Assembly: GCA_025408405.1 (NCBI GenBank)
Contig: JANYJE010000068.1
Span: 1-64,000, forward strand
Direction: 5' to 3'
Source of the DNA: Nitrosomonadales bacterium
Lineage (GTDB): Bacteria > Pseudomonadota > Gammaproteobacteria > Burkholderiales > Gallionellaceae
DNA length: 64,000 nt
How positions within the stretch are numbered: the first letter of the stretch is position 1; the number at the start of each line of letters is the position of its first letter. Positions 10,018 through 20,137 of the stretch are shown one piece after another. Position numbers and translations under genes: made by a program. The notes under the pieces are model-generated. The model was given only the letters and a program-made list of their open reading frames with translations. It had not been told where the DNA came from and searched no databases.

Positions 10018-10692
10018 TTAAATCTTCTTGAACACCAGATCCCACACCCCGTGCCCCAGCTTTAAGCCGCGATTTTCAAACTTGGTGAGCGGACGGTAGG
10101 CGGGTTTCTCGGCGTAATCTGCGGCTGTGTTTTGTAGTGCGGGCTCCGCGCTGAGCACGGCCAGTACCTGTTCGGCATAGTCCTGCCAATCGGTCGCCAC
10201 GTGAATATATCCGCCGCTTTTAATTTTCTTCACCAGCTGTGCCACGAAGGGTGTCTGGATCAATCGGCGCTTGTTGTGGCGCGCCTTGTGCCACGGGTCG
10301 GGGAAAAAGATGTGCACGCCGTCGAGCGATTCATCCTGCAGCATGTCGCGGATCACTTCGACCGCATCGTGCTGGATGATGCGGATGTTGCCAAGCTGCT
10401 GTTCGTCGATTTGTTTGAGCAGGCTGCCGACGCCGGGCGGGTGCACTTCCAGCGCCAGGTAATCGTTGTGCGGGTGATGGAGGGCGATGTGCGCGGTGGG
10501 CTCGCCCATGCCGAAGCCGATTTCCAGAATCTTGGGCGCGGTGCGCCCAAAGCTGGCATCCAGATCAAGCAGCTGTGCGGCATAGACAATGCCGAAGCGC
10601 GGCATCAAGTTGTCCAGGCTGCGCTGCTGCGCGGGTGACACGCGGCCCTGGCGCAGCACGAAGCTGCGGATGTGTCTGTCGCGCAGTTCCAT
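10018..10692 (-). CDS. trmB: tRNA (guanine-N7)-methyltransferase
   Basis: [30 protein letters not shown]. Confidence 0.95.
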   Translation of the reverse strand: MELRDRHIRSFVLRQGRVSPAQQRSLDNLMPRFGIVYAAQLLDLDASFGRTAPKILEIGFGMGEPTAHIALHHPHNDYLALEVHPPGVGSLLKQIDEQQLGNIRIIQHDAVEVIRDMLQDESLDGVHIFFPDPWHKARHNKRRLIQTPFVAQLVKKIKSGGYIHVATDWQDYAEQVLAVLSAEPALQNTAADYAEKPAYRPLTKFENRGLKLGHGVWDLVFKKI

Positions 10693-11504
10693 CAGATGTG
10701 CTTTGCCGGTGTGATCATGCCGCTGGTGGGGGAGCTGGGGGAGGCGCTGTAGAGTTTCTTGGGCATGCGTCCGGCAAGGTAGGCGGCGCGTCCTGCCTCA
10801 ACGCCCAGTTTCATCGCAGTAGCCATCAGCACCGGGTTCTGTGCGGCGGCAATCGCGGTATTCATCAGCACGCCAGCGCAACCCAGCTCCATCGCGACCG
10901 CCGCATCCGAGGCCGTGCCTACGCCGGCATCGACGATGACAGGCACCTGCACGCGATCCATGATGAGTTGCAGATTCCACGGGTTGAGGATGCCCATGCC
11001 CGAGCCGATCAATGAGGCCAGCGGCATGATGGCGACGCAGCCGATGTCTTCCAGCTGGCGCGCGATGATGGGATCGTCCGAGGTGTAGACCATCACCTGG
11101 AAGCCGTCCGCAACCAGCGTCCTGGCGGCGGCGATGGTTTCCACCACGTTAGGGTAGAGCGATTGCGGATCGCCCAGCACTTCCAGCTTGACCAGGCTGT
11201 GTCCATCCAGCAGCTCGCGTGCCAGGCGCAGGGTGCGCACCGCGTCGTCGGCGCTGTAGCAGCCCGCCGTATTGGGCAGCAGGGTGTATTTCGACGGCGG
11301 CAGAATGTCGAGCAGATTCGGCTCGTTCGGGTTTTGCCCGATATTGCTGCGGCGGATGGCGATGGTGATGATTTCAGCGCCGCTGGCCTCGATGGCGGCC
11401 TGGGTCTGCGCGAAGTCGCGGTATTTGCCGGTGCCTACCAGCAGGCGCGAAGCATAGGATTTACCCGCGATGATCAGATTGTCGTTGCTCATTTTCGTTT
11501 CCAT
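10692..11504 (-). CDS. thiG: Thiazole synthase
   Basis: [53 protein letters not shown]; next to thiS. Confidence 0.95.
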   Translation of the reverse strand: METKMSNDNLIIAGKSYASRLLVGTGKYRDFAQTQAAIEASGAEIITIAIRRSNIGQNPNEPNLLDILPPSKYTLLPNTAGCYSADDAVRTLRLARELLDGHSLVKLEVLGDPQSLYPNVVETIAAARTLVADGFQVMVYTSDDPIIARQLEDIGCVAIMPLASLIGSGMGILNPWNLQLIMDRVQVPVIVDAGVGTASDAAVAMELGCAGVLMNTAIAAAQNPVLMATAMKLGVEAGRAAYLAGRMPKKLYSASPSSPTSGMITPAKHI

Positions 11505-11562
11505 GAATTAATTTAATCCGGGACCCAATGCAGGGTGGGCGCCGTGAATTTTTTGCGCTGAG

Positions 11563-11772
11563 TCAGCCGCCGCCGACCGCAACAACGACTTCAAGTTTGT
11601 CGCCATCGGCCAGCATTTGTTGATTGAATTGGCCGCGCGGCACGATTTCGCCGTTGCGCTCCAGCGCGATGCGTTTATTGCTCAGCTGCATCTGCTCCAG
11701 CAGCTCGGCGATGCTGAGAGGCTGAGCAAATGTGGAGAGTGAGCCGTTTATGGAGACTGAAATCACTTTCAA
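11563..11772 (-). CDS. thiS: Sulfur carrier protein ThiS
   Basis: ~69 aa, C-terminal VVAVGGG diglycine, upstream of thiG. Confidence 0.93.
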   Translation of the reverse strand: MKVISVSINGSLSTFAQPLSIAELLEQMQLSNKRIALERNGEIVPRGQFNQQMLADGDKLEVVVAVGGG

Positions 11773-11808
11773 AGTTGTATCTGGTTAAGGTAACATTGAA
11801 TTCTACAT

Positions 11809-11882
11809 GCGGGTGTAGCTCAATGGTAGAGCAGAAGCTTCCCAAGCTTACGATGAGGGTTCGATTCCCTTCACCCGCTCCA
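11809..11882 (+). tRNA. tRNA-Gly (anticodon CCC by hand folding)
   Basis: gcgggtgtagctcaatggtagagcagaagcttcccaagcttacgatgagggttcgattcccttcacccgctcca folds as cloverleaf; anticodon loop ttcccaa; encoded CCA. Confidence 0.9.
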
Positions 11883-12018
11883 TATTTCCGGCTCAAGCCG
11901 CACCGTTGCTTTACTTCCATCCCGGTACTGGCCTGCCTTTAAATTGGTATGCGCCAGTGCGCTTTGCAGCTAAGCGGCAGCCCGATATAACAGATTTTTT
12001 TGTGATGCGGTATGTGCT

Positions 12019-12756
12019 TTAAAGCGGTGCCGCAGGGTGTTGTCCGACCAGGTCGAACAGGCGGCGCACGTCGCTCAATTCGATGGATTTGTTATGCACC
12101 GTGATCAAGCCGTTGCTCTGCAGCTGGGACAGGGTGCGGCTCACGGTCTCCAGTTTCAGTCCCAGATAACTGCCGATCTCCTGCCGGGTCATGCGCAATT
12201 CAAAGGCATTGGCCGCATAACCGCGGGCGGCGAAGCGTTGTGACAGGTTCAACAGGAACGCGGCCAGGCGCTCTTCCGCGTGCATCGATCCGAGCAACAG
12301 CATAATGCCCTGGTCGCGCACGATCTCGCGGCTCATGATCTTGTGCAGGTGTCGCTGTAGCGCGGGCAGTTCACGGCTGAGTGCCTCCAGTTGGTCGAAG
12401 GGTAGCTCGCAGATCTCGCTGTCCTCCAGGGCGATGGCATCGCAAGCGTGGATTTCCGAGCTGATCGCGTCCAGGCCGATGATTTCACCTGCCATCTGAA
12501 AACCGGTCACTTGTTCGCGGCCATCCTCATGCAGTACCTGGGTCTTGAAGAAGCCGGTGCGGATGGCGTAAAGCGAAGTAAATTTGTCCCCGCTGCGATA
12601 GAGAAAATCGCCGCGGTGGTAGCTGCGCTTGATGCTGGTCAAGGCGTCGAGGTGTTCCAGTTCTGCGTTACTCAAGTCGACCGGCAGGCATAGCTCGCGC
12701 AAGTTGCAACTTGAGCAGGCGATGCGCAGGGTGAGGGCTGAAACAGAATTTTGCAC
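12019..12756 (-). CDS. fnr: FNR-type CRP/FNR family regulator with N-terminal CxxCx5C Fe-S ligands
   Basis: CSSCNLRELC, cNMP-binding fold (YRSGDKFTSLYAIRTGFFKT), HTH MTRQEIGSYLGLKLETVSRTLSQLQ. Confidence 0.9.
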   Translation of the reverse strand: MQNSVSALTLRIACSSCNLRELCLPVDLSNAELEHLDALTSIKRSYHRGDFLYRSGDKFTSLYAIRTGFFKTQVLHEDGREQVTGFQMAGEIIGLDAISSEIHACDAIALEDSEICELPFDQLEALSRELPALQRHLHKIMSREIVRDQGIMLLLGSMHAEERLAAFLLNLSQRFAARGYAANAFELRMTRQEIGSYLGLKLETVSRTLSQLQSNGLITVHNKSIELSDVRRLFDLVGQHPAAPL

Positions 12757-12809
12757 TTGATTTTGACAGGGATATTGCTGTTATTAAGGGCGCCAATATG
12801 CCATGTATT

Positions 12810-12823
12810 TTGACCTAGATCAA
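12810..12823. promoter_or_regulatory. Probable FNR box TTGACCTAGATCAA
   Basis: Matches TTGAT-N4-ATCAA consensus with one mismatch; lies in the divergent fnr/hemN intergenic region. Confidence 0.7.
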
Positions 12824-12888
12824 ACGCAATTTTAGGCTTGCTGGCATAGTGCACAACCCTCCTCGGATCAATGGAATAAATACGCGCT

Positions 12889-14283
12889 ATGAGCACTACT
12901 ACAAGCAATCTGGAAGTCGACCTGGATTTGATACGCCGTTTGGACAGGAACGGTCCGCGTTATACGTCTTATCCCACTGCCGATCGTTTCATGGAAGCGT
13001 TCAACGCGGAAAGTTATAGTCAGTGGGTGGCGAAACGCGAGATTGGCGGAGTCACGCGCCCGCTATCGCTTTATATCCATATCCCGTTTTGTAACACTCT
13101 GTGTTTTTACTGTGCGTGCAACAAGGTCATCACCAAGGATCGCAGCAAGTCCGCTGAGTATGTGCGTTACCTGATCAAGGAAATGGCGATGCAGGCGCAG
13201 TTGCTCGGCCCAGACCAGGTCGTTGAACAATTGCATTTTGGCGGGGGAACTCCCACTTTCCTCAGCGACGATGAGATTCGCGAGGTGATGGCTGCGATCC
13301 GGCAGCACTTCAAGCTGGTCGAGGACGGGGAGTATTCCATCGAGATCGACCCGCGCAAGGTGAGCGACGCGACCATCGCCCTCTTGGGCGCGGTCGGATT
13401 CAACCGCATCAGCCTGGGCGTGCAGGATTTCGACGAGGCGGTGCAGCGTGCGGTGAACCGCATCCAGGGCGAGGAAGAAACCCTGCAGGTAATGCGTGCC
13501 GCGCGTGCCAATGGTTTTAAATCGATCAGCATCGACCTGATCTACGGCCTGCCCAAGCAAACTCTGGAAGGCTTCGACAAAACGCTGGACAAGGTGATCG
13601 CAGCCAACCCGGACCGTTTGTCCATCTACAACTACGCGCACATGCCAACCATCTTCAAGCCACAGCGGCGCATTCACGAAGAGGATTTACCCGCTGCGCA
13701 GGTGAAGCTGGATATTCTCAGTCTCGCAGTGAATAAACTGACCCAGGCGGGCTACGTCTATATCGGCATGGATCACTTCGCCAAGCCGGAAGATGAGCTG
13801 GCTGTGGCGCAACGGCAGGGCAGGCTGCACCGCAATTTTCAGGGATACTCCACTCATTCCGACTGCGATCTGGTTGCGCTTGGCGTGAGCGCTATCGGCA
13901 AGATCGGCCCTACCTATAGCCAGAATTTCCGCGAACTGGAGGATTACTATGATGCCCTGGATCGCGATGTCTTGCCTATCATGCGCGGGCTGGAGCTCAA
14001 TGCCGATGATCTGGTGCGCCGCGCCATCATCCAGGCGCTAATGTGCCACTTCGAGCTAGCCAAGGAATCTTTCAATATCGCCTACCTGATCGATTTCGAT
14101 CAATATTTCGCTACTGAACTGGCCGAGCTCAAGGAATATGAGCGCGAAGGCCTGCTGAAAATTTCTCCGCAGTGGATCAGCGTGACTCCCAAAGGCCGCA
14201 TGTTAATCCGCAATATTTGCATGGTTTTTGACAAATATCTGCGCACCAAACAGGAACATGCGCGCTATTCCAAGGTAATATAA
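12889..14283 (+). CDS. hemN: Oxygen-independent coproporphyrinogen III oxidase
   Basis: LYIHIPFCNTLCFYCACNKVITKD, HFGGGTPTFLSDDEI, GMDHFAKPEDELAVAQRQGRLHRNFQGYSTH. Confidence 0.95.
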   Translation: MSTTTSNLEVDLDLIRRLDRNGPRYTSYPTADRFMEAFNAESYSQWVAKREIGGVTRPLSLYIHIPFCNTLCFYCACNKVITKDRSKSAEYVRYLIKEMAMQAQLLGPDQVVEQLHFGGGTPTFLSDDEIREVMAAIRQHFKLVEDGEYSIEIDPRKVSDATIALLGAVGFNRISLGVQDFDEAVQRAVNRIQGEEETLQVMRAARANGFKSISIDLIYGLPKQTLEGFDKTLDKVIAANPDRLSIYNYAHMPTIFKPQRRIHEEDLPAAQVKLDILSLAVNKLTQAGYVYIGMDHFAKPEDELAVAQRQGRLHRNFQGYSTHSDCDLVALGVSAIGKIGPTYSQNFRELEDYYDALDRDVLPIMRGLELNADDLVRRAIIQALMCHFELAKESFNIAYLIDFDQYFATELAELKEYEREGLLKISPQWISVTPKGRMLIRNICMVFDKYLRTKQEHARYSKVI

Positions 14284-14313
14284 CGCATTGAATCAGGAAT
14301 TCTAAGGACAGTA

Positions 14314-15558
14314 ATGAAACGAGTGGAAGATTTCCGCCTGCGCTTCGGCAAGCAGGAATTGGTGCCGATCATGATTGGTGGGATGGGCGTGGATATTTCC
14401 ACTGCCGAGTTGGCTCTGGAAGCGGCGCGCCTGGGCGGGGTAGGGCACATTTCCGATGCCATGCTGCCTACTGTTACAGACCGGCTCTATGACACCGACT
14501 TTGTAAAAGAAAAACTCAAGCAGTACAAGTACAACCTCGAAAATTCCGACAAGTCCGCAGTGAAATTTGATCTCGGCCAGGTGGCTGAAGCGACGCGCCT
14601 GCACGTCAGCAAGACCATGGAGGCCAAGCGTGGCTCCGGCATGGTGTTCATCAACTGCATGGAAAAACTCACCATGAATGCGCCGCGTGAGACGCTCACG
14701 GTGCGTTTGCGTGAAGCGCTCAACGCCGGGATAGATGGCATTACCCTGGCAGCCGGTCTGCACCTGGGGTCGCTTGCGCTGATCGAGGATCATCCGCGTT
14801 TTCGCGATGCCAAGATAGGCATCATCGTTTCCTCGTTGCGCGCCTTGCAGTTGTTCTTGCGCAAAAACGCCAAAATGAACCGACTGCCTGATTATATAGT
14901 GGTGGAAGGACCTCTGGCTGGCGGCCACCTGGGCTTTGGCATGGACTGGGCGCAATATGATCTGCGCACCATCACTGTTGAAATCATGGAGTACCTGCGT
15001 AGCGAGAAGCTGGATATCCCGCTTATTCCTGCGGGAGGAATCTTCACCGGCAGCGATGCTGCGTCATATCTGGAGATGGGCGCGGCAGCCGTGCAGGTGG
15101 CAACCCGTTTTACCGTGGCCAAGGAATGCGGGCTGCCCAAAGATGTGCAGCAGGCGTATTTCAAGGCCAGCGAAGACGATATAGAAGTGAATACCATTTC
15201 GCCCACCGGCTATCCCATGCGCATGCTGAAAAACAGCCCGGCGATCGGTTCTGGAATACGCCCGGGCTGTGAGTCCTATGGTTACATTCTGGACGCCAAC
15301 GGCAACTGTTCCTATATCGATGCCTATAATCGCGAAGTGGTGTTGCATCCGGATGAAAAGAAAATCTCCGTCATGGACAAGACCTGCTTGTGCACCCACA
15401 TGCGCAACTTCAAGTTGTGGACCTGCGGGCACTACACCTACAAGCTGAAAGACACCACGCGCAAACTGGCGGACGGCTCATACCAGGTGCTGAGCGCCGA
15501 GCATATTTTCCATGACTATCAGTACAGCACGGACAACAAGATAGTCTTGCCGGCCTAG
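14314..15558 (+). CDS. Nitronate monooxygenase (2-nitropropane dioxygenase-like) family protein
   Basis: PIMIGGMGVDISTAELALEAARLGGVGHIS, EGPLAGGHLGF, IPAGGIFTGSDAASYLEMGAAAVQVATRF. Confidence 0.85.
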   Translation: MKRVEDFRLRFGKQELVPIMIGGMGVDISTAELALEAARLGGVGHISDAMLPTVTDRLYDTDFVKEKLKQYKYNLENSDKSAVKFDLGQVAEATRLHVSKTMEAKRGSGMVFINCMEKLTMNAPRETLTVRLREALNAGIDGITLAAGLHLGSLALIEDHPRFRDAKIGIIVSSLRALQLFLRKNAKMNRLPDYIVVEGPLAGGHLGFGMDWAQYDLRTITVEIMEYLRSEKLDIPLIPAGGIFTGSDAASYLEMGAAAVQVATRFTVAKECGLPKDVQQAYFKASEDDIEVNTISPTGYPMRMLKNSPAIGSGIRPGCESYGYILDANGNCSYIDAYNREVVLHPDEKKISVMDKTCLCTHMRNFKLWTCGHYTYKLKDTTRKLADGSYQVLSAEHIFHDYQYSTDNKIVLPA

Positions 15559-15754
15559 AGATCGCAGCGGCCGATTCTGTACGGCTGCCGCTGTACCCTG
15601 CGAAGCGCAACTGAGTCCCGGTTTGCGCTTCATTTATTGCATAGCGCATCAACCTGCAGCAGCTACTCCGGGTTCCCTTAATACCCGTCCGCTCGCTACG
15701 ATTTTTGACGCTATGTATAATCCAACCTAGTGTTGTTTCCATAGGGGTGACGTC

Positions 15755-18001
15755 ATGAATAAATATCTCAAGTATGGCCTGTGGGCGCTGGCGGGTGCGC
15801 TGGCTCTGCTGGTTGCGATAATGGCTTACATCGCTGCAACCTTCGACCCCAACGCATACAAGGCACAGATCATCCAGCTGGTGAAGGAAAAAAACCAGCG
15901 CACCCTGAAGCTGGACGGAGACATCCGGCTTACTTTTTTTCCCAGTATCGGTGCGCGCCTGGAAAAAATTTCCATTTCTGAGTTCGACAGTGAAAAAGAA
16001 TTCGCCGCGATAGACGCGGCGAGCGTTTCCGTGGCCCTGCTGCCACTGCTCTCCAGGCAGGTGGTGGTGGACGAAGTCAGCGCGAGCGGCGTGAAAGTCC
16101 AGATCGTCAAATTCAAGGATGGCCGCAACAATTTCGATGACCTGCTGGGAAAAGCGAATAAAGCAGAAAGCGCGACGCCAGGCCAGGACGCGGGCAAGCC
16201 GGGCGCTGCAGTGGCATTCGATATCGCGGCAGTGAAAGTTGAAAAGGCGCAGCTGGGTTATCGCGACGAGGCCCGTGGAGCGCAGTACGCACTCAAAGAC
16301 ATCAATCTCAAGACCGGGCGCATCGCCAATAACACACCCTGCAACATAGATTTTGCAGTGGTAATGCAGGCGAACGCGCCCAGGGTGGACATCGCAGCGC
16401 AACTCAAAACCATACTGACTTTTGATCTTGAAAACATGCGCTACAAAATCGAGGCGCTGGATTTGCAGGCCAAGGGCGCGGTGCTGGACATCAACAATCT
16501 CGATCTGCAGGCCAGCGGTGACGCCAGCGCGAATCTGAACACACAGGAATTCAGCGCCAGGAAGCTGCAGCTAACGGCCAGCGGTGTGAAGGGTAAAGAC
16601 CGCTTCGAGACCAAATTAAATGCGCCAGAGCTGAGCCTGACCCATGATAAGTTCTCCGCGGACAAGGTGACGCTGAAGGCCAAGCTGGACGGGGATGCAG
16701 GCAATGTCGATGCAGCGCTGTCCTTGCTCGATCTGCGGGGAAATGCGCAGTCGTTCAAGAGCAGCGCGCTTACCCTGGAGGTGGAGCTGAAACAGCCGGA
16801 ACAGGCTTTTAAAATCAGGCTCGCCACACCACTGGTCGGCAGTGTGGAGGCCAAACAAATCAATCTCGCCGATCTGGTATTGGCCGTGAGCGCCACGGGT
16901 GACAAGCTCCCCAACAAGTCGCTCAGCAGCGAGATGAAGGGCAGCGTGCAGATCGACGCGGGGCGGCAGAGCTTGCAGCTGAACCTCGCGGGCGGCCTGT
17001 TGCAAAGCCAGGTCAAGGCCAAGCTGGCGGTGAACGGCTTTAGCAACCCGGCGATTCGTTACGATCTTGATCTGGACCAGCTGGATGCAGATCTGTACCT
17101 GCCGAAGCAAGCAGCAGCCAAGGCCGAGACCAAGACGGCAGCTGTGCCGGAGAAAGAGCAGCCGTTCGATCTGTCTGCCTTGCAGAAACTCAACCTGGAA
17201 GGCAGCTTGCGCATCGGCAAACTGAAAGTGGCGAATATCCAGTCCTCGCAATTGCGCGTGGACGTGAAGGCGCATAACGGCCAGGTCAACGTCAGTCCGC
17301 TGTCGGCCAGGCTCTACCAGGGCAGCGTAAGCGGCAGTGTGGTTGTCAATGCGGCACAGAAAATTCCGGGTTTCGCGGTCAAACAGAACCTGAGCGGCAT
17401 CGATATTGCCCCGTTGCTGAAAGATGCCGTTAACCTGGACATGCTGGCAGGCCGGGGCGATGTCGCCGCCAATATCAGCACCCAAGGCAATACCGTATCG
17501 GCGCTGAAGAAGGGGCTGAATGGCACGCTTGGACTTAATCTGGCGGATGGTGCTATCAAAGGTATCAATATCGCCAAGAAGTTACGCGAGTTCGGCAAGG
17601 GCGGCTCTGCGGATACCGAATCTGCCAAGCAGGGCGAGAAGACTGATTTCAGCGAACTGAAAGCCAGCTTCAAGGTGAAAAATGGGGTCGCACATAACGA
17701 GGACTTGTCGCTGAAATCGCCGCTGCTGCGCCTGTCGGGGAAAGGCGATGTCGATATCGGCAATGACAGTATCGACTACCTCGCCCGAGCAACGCTGGCG
17801 GGCACGCTGGAAGGCCAGGGCGGCAAGGATGCGGTGGGCGGCATCACCGTGCCGGTGCGATTGAGCGGGCCTTATACCGATTTAAAATACAAGTTCGAAT
17901 TCGGTTCCCTGATCTCCGAGGGGGCCAAGCAAAAACTCGAAAGCAGGAAGGAAGAGCTCAAGAGCAAGCTGCAGGATCAGCTCAAAGGCATGTTCAGATA
18001 A
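15755..18001 (+). CDS. AsmA family protein
   Basis: N-terminal TM, DPNAYKAQIIQLVKEKNQRTLKLDGDIRLTFFPSIGARL, C-terminal DYLARATL...VPVRLSGPYTDLKY. Confidence 0.9.
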   Translation: MNKYLKYGLWALAGALALLVAIMAYIAATFDPNAYKAQIIQLVKEKNQRTLKLDGDIRLTFFPSIGARLEKISISEFDSEKEFAAIDAASVSVALLPLLSRQVVVDEVSASGVKVQIVKFKDGRNNFDDLLGKANKAESATPGQDAGKPGAAVAFDIAAVKVEKAQLGYRDEARGAQYALKDINLKTGRIANNTPCNIDFAVVMQANAPRVDIAAQLKTILTFDLENMRYKIEALDLQAKGAVLDINNLDLQASGDASANLNTQEFSARKLQLTASGVKGKDRFETKLNAPELSLTHDKFSADKVTLKAKLDGDAGNVDAALSLLDLRGNAQSFKSSALTLEVELKQPEQAFKIRLATPLVGSVEAKQINLADLVLAVSATGDKLPNKSLSSEMKGSVQIDAGRQSLQLNLAGGLLQSQVKAKLAVNGFSNPAIRYDLDLDQLDADLYLPKQAAAKAETKTAAVPEKEQPFDLSALQKLNLEGSLRIGKLKVANIQSSQLRVDVKAHNGQVNVSPLSARLYQGSVSGSVVVNAAQKIPGFAVKQNLSGIDIAPLLKDAVNLDMLAGRGDVAANISTQGNTVSALKKGLNGTLGLNLADGAIKGINIAKKLREFGKGGSADTESAKQGEKTDFSELKASFKVKNGVAHNEDLSLKSPLLRLSGKGDVDIGNDSIDYLARATLAGTLEGQGGKDAVGGITVPVRLSGPYTDLKYKFEFGSLISEGAKQKLESRKEELKSKLQDQLKGMFR

Positions 18002-18067
18002 GCCGGCGCCCACTGTTCAATAGAGGTGCGGTTAAGCCGGACAACCACATTACGCTACGCAATCCAT

Positions 18068-19117
18068 ATGCAGTCCTTTTCCCAACGCCTTATCGCGTGG
18101 CAACGCCTGCACGGGCGCCACGGCCTGCCCTGGCAGAACGCTTCCGCCTATCACGTGTGGCTGTCAGAGATCATGCTGCAGCAGACCCGGGTTGCCACCG
18201 TGATTCCGTATTACCAAAGATTCATCGCTTCTTTTCCGGACGTCAGCGCACTCGCGGCTGCGAGCGAGGAACAGGTGCTGGCGCTGTGGAGCGGACTCGG
18301 CTACTACGCCCGCGGGCGCAACCTGCGCTGCGCCGCGCAGATCATCGCCGAGCGTCATGCCGGTGAATTCCCGCGCGCTTTCGAGCACCTCATCGAGCTG
18401 CCCGGCATCGGCCGCTCCACCGCCGCTGCCGTCTGCGCGCTGGCTTTTCATGAGCGCCGCGCGATACTGGATGGCAACGTCAAGCGCGTGCTGGCGCGCT
18501 ATTGCGGTATCAAGGGTTGGGCGGGCGAAAAGAAGGTGGAAGAAAAATTCTGGCAGCAGGCTGAAGCGTTGTTGCCTCAACATGATGTCGCCATCTACAC
18601 TCAGGCATTGATGGACATGGGTGCTACCGTCTGCACACGCAGCAAACCGAAGTGCGTCCTGTGTCCGGTGCAGGCAGATTGCGTCGCGTTGCAGACCGAA
18701 CGCACTGCCGAACTCCCCACACCGCGCCCGAAGAAGGCCGTTCCGGAACGTTCAGCGGTCTTCCTGCTGCTCATGCATGGCAGCGACATCCTGCTGGAGA
18801 AGCGGCCCGGTAGCGGCATCTGGGGCGGGTTGTGGAGTTTGCCGCAGTTCGATGACGAGGAGGCTGCGCAGCACTGGTTTGCGCAGAGCGGAATGGATGC
18901 ACGCAGCGGGGAAAGGTTGAACACGTTCACGCATACCTTCACGCATTTCAAGTTGCTTATCACCCCGTTGAAGGTGCAGCTCGCGCGCAAGCCGTTGCGG
19001 GTGGAGCAGGCGGGGAGGATATGGATGGATGCAGGGGAGGCATTGGGGGCGGCGATACCGACGCCGGTGAGGATGATTTTGATCAAGTCCGTTCGCCCTG
19101 AGCCTGTCGAAGGGTAG
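18068..19117 (+). CDS. mutY: A/G-specific adenine glycosylase
   Basis: LPWQNASAYHVWLSEIMLQQTRVATVIPYY, ELPGIGRSTAAAV, Fe-S Cys cluster CTRSKPKCVLCPVQADC; C-terminus SVRPEPVEG from a repeat. Confidence 0.93.
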   Translation: MQSFSQRLIAWQRLHGRHGLPWQNASAYHVWLSEIMLQQTRVATVIPYYQRFIASFPDVSALAAASEEQVLALWSGLGYYARGRNLRCAAQIIAERHAGEFPRAFEHLIELPGIGRSTAAAVCALAFHERRAILDGNVKRVLARYCGIKGWAGEKKVEEKFWQQAEALLPQHDVAIYTQALMDMGATVCTRSKPKCVLCPVQADCVALQTERTAELPTPRPKKAVPERSAVFLLLMHGSDILLEKRPGSGIWGGLWSLPQFDDEEAAQHWFAQSGMDARSGERLNTFTHTFTHFKLLITPLKVQLARKPLRVEQAGRIWMDAGEALGAAIPTPVRMILIKSVRPEPVEG

Positions 19118-19119
19118 GC
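19090..19119. repeat. Dispersed REP-like repeat (GTTCGCCCTGAGCCTGTCGAAGGG type) at the mutY 3' end
   Basis: gttcgccctgagcctgtcgaagggtag encodes the SVRPEPVEG tail; a widely recurring proteobacterial repeat motif. Confidence 0.75.
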
Positions 19120-19131
19120 GATTTCTAAAAT

Positions 19132-19729
19132 CAACACCGTCGGGGGTAGCCCGACAGCTAGTCACTTTTCTTGCTTCGCCAAGAAAAGTAACCAAAAGAA
19201 GGCGACCCCGGATCCGCCACCCCTTTGGGGTTCCCTGCGTTGCTCGGCAGGTCAGGCGGCTGCGGAACTCGCACGATCCGCTACGCGTCCACGTGCTCAG
19301 ACAGTCCTCGCCGACTACCCCTGACCCGCCTGCGCTACTCGGTGGCGGATAAGGGGAAGGTAAATCAAAACCAAACCAGCCTGCCGCGTGCGCCAAGCGC
19401 ACGCCTCATGTGAATCAAAACAAAGTGTGGGCGCAGAGCGCCCACACTGCATTTTTGGGTTTGACTTTGAATTTGAGGTTTTGAAGTTGCCCCCCTTCTG
19501 TATCGCTGAGGGCGGGCGATCAAATTGGGATGAAGGCGAGCACTGTTTGAGCTCCGCGGCAGCCCACGTTGTGTGTGGGCTGCTAGGGCGAGTTGCGCAG
19601 CCGCCCAATTTGATTGCTCGACCGAGGGCACCCGCAGGGCGATACGGCAGGGTCGCCTTTTCTTTGGTTACTTTCATTTGGCGAAGCAAAAGAAAGTAAC
19701 TGGCTGTCGGGCCACCCCCGACGGTGTTG
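19132..19729. repeat. ~600-bp noncoding element bounded by ~78-bp inverted repeats
   Basis: Left arm caacaccgtcgggggtagcccgacagctagtcacttttcttgcttcgccaagaaaagtaaccaaaagaaggcgacc; right arm ggtcgccttttctttggttactttcatttggcgaagcaaaagaaagtaactggctgtcgggccacccccgacggtgttg. Confidence 0.85.
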
Positions 19730-19780
19730 GGTTTGATATTACATACGGCGCAATACCCGTTGGATTTGCGCCCTACAGAG

Positions 19781-20050
19781 CTACAAGTGGCGATGTGTTT
19801 TAGATTTTGAGCTTAATGCTGATTGATAAGTCTCAACAAACATTGCGATGTCTATATTTAATATATTGGCTAGCTCAATAAACTCCGAAAAATCTAATCG
19901 CCTTTCTCCTCGCTCATATTTTGAAATAAAGCTTTGGGGCTTGTTCAGTTTCTCCGCTATTTGAACTTGCGTTAACCCAGACTCCATCCTTGCTGAAACA
20001 AGCAGTGATCGAAAGATTTTGTACTGCTGACTATGTAACGAACTGGGCAT
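19781..20050 (-). CDS. XRE-family HTH transcriptional regulator
   Basis: ARMESGLTQVQIAEKLNKPQSFISKYERGERRLDFSEFIELANIL; start assigned to MPSSLHSQQ. Confidence 0.88.
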   Translation of the reverse strand: MPSSLHSQQYKIFRSLLVSARMESGLTQVQIAEKLNKPQSFISKYERGERRLDFSEFIELANILNIDIAMFVETYQSALSSKSKTHRHL

Positions 20051-20137
20051 GCGCCCAGAGTAATAACCTGTTGTTGAATATCCCAAAACAGGTTACTCTG
20101 AGTCGGCTGTTATCGAAATAATATAAAGGGAAATATC

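Noticed and set aside
19315-19803. Small ORFs within the inverted-repeat element (19315-19689, 19365-19631, 19388-19699, 19573-19803)
   Set aside because: They run through the repeat arms and palindromes and look like the usual spurious hypothetical proteins annotated in such elements.
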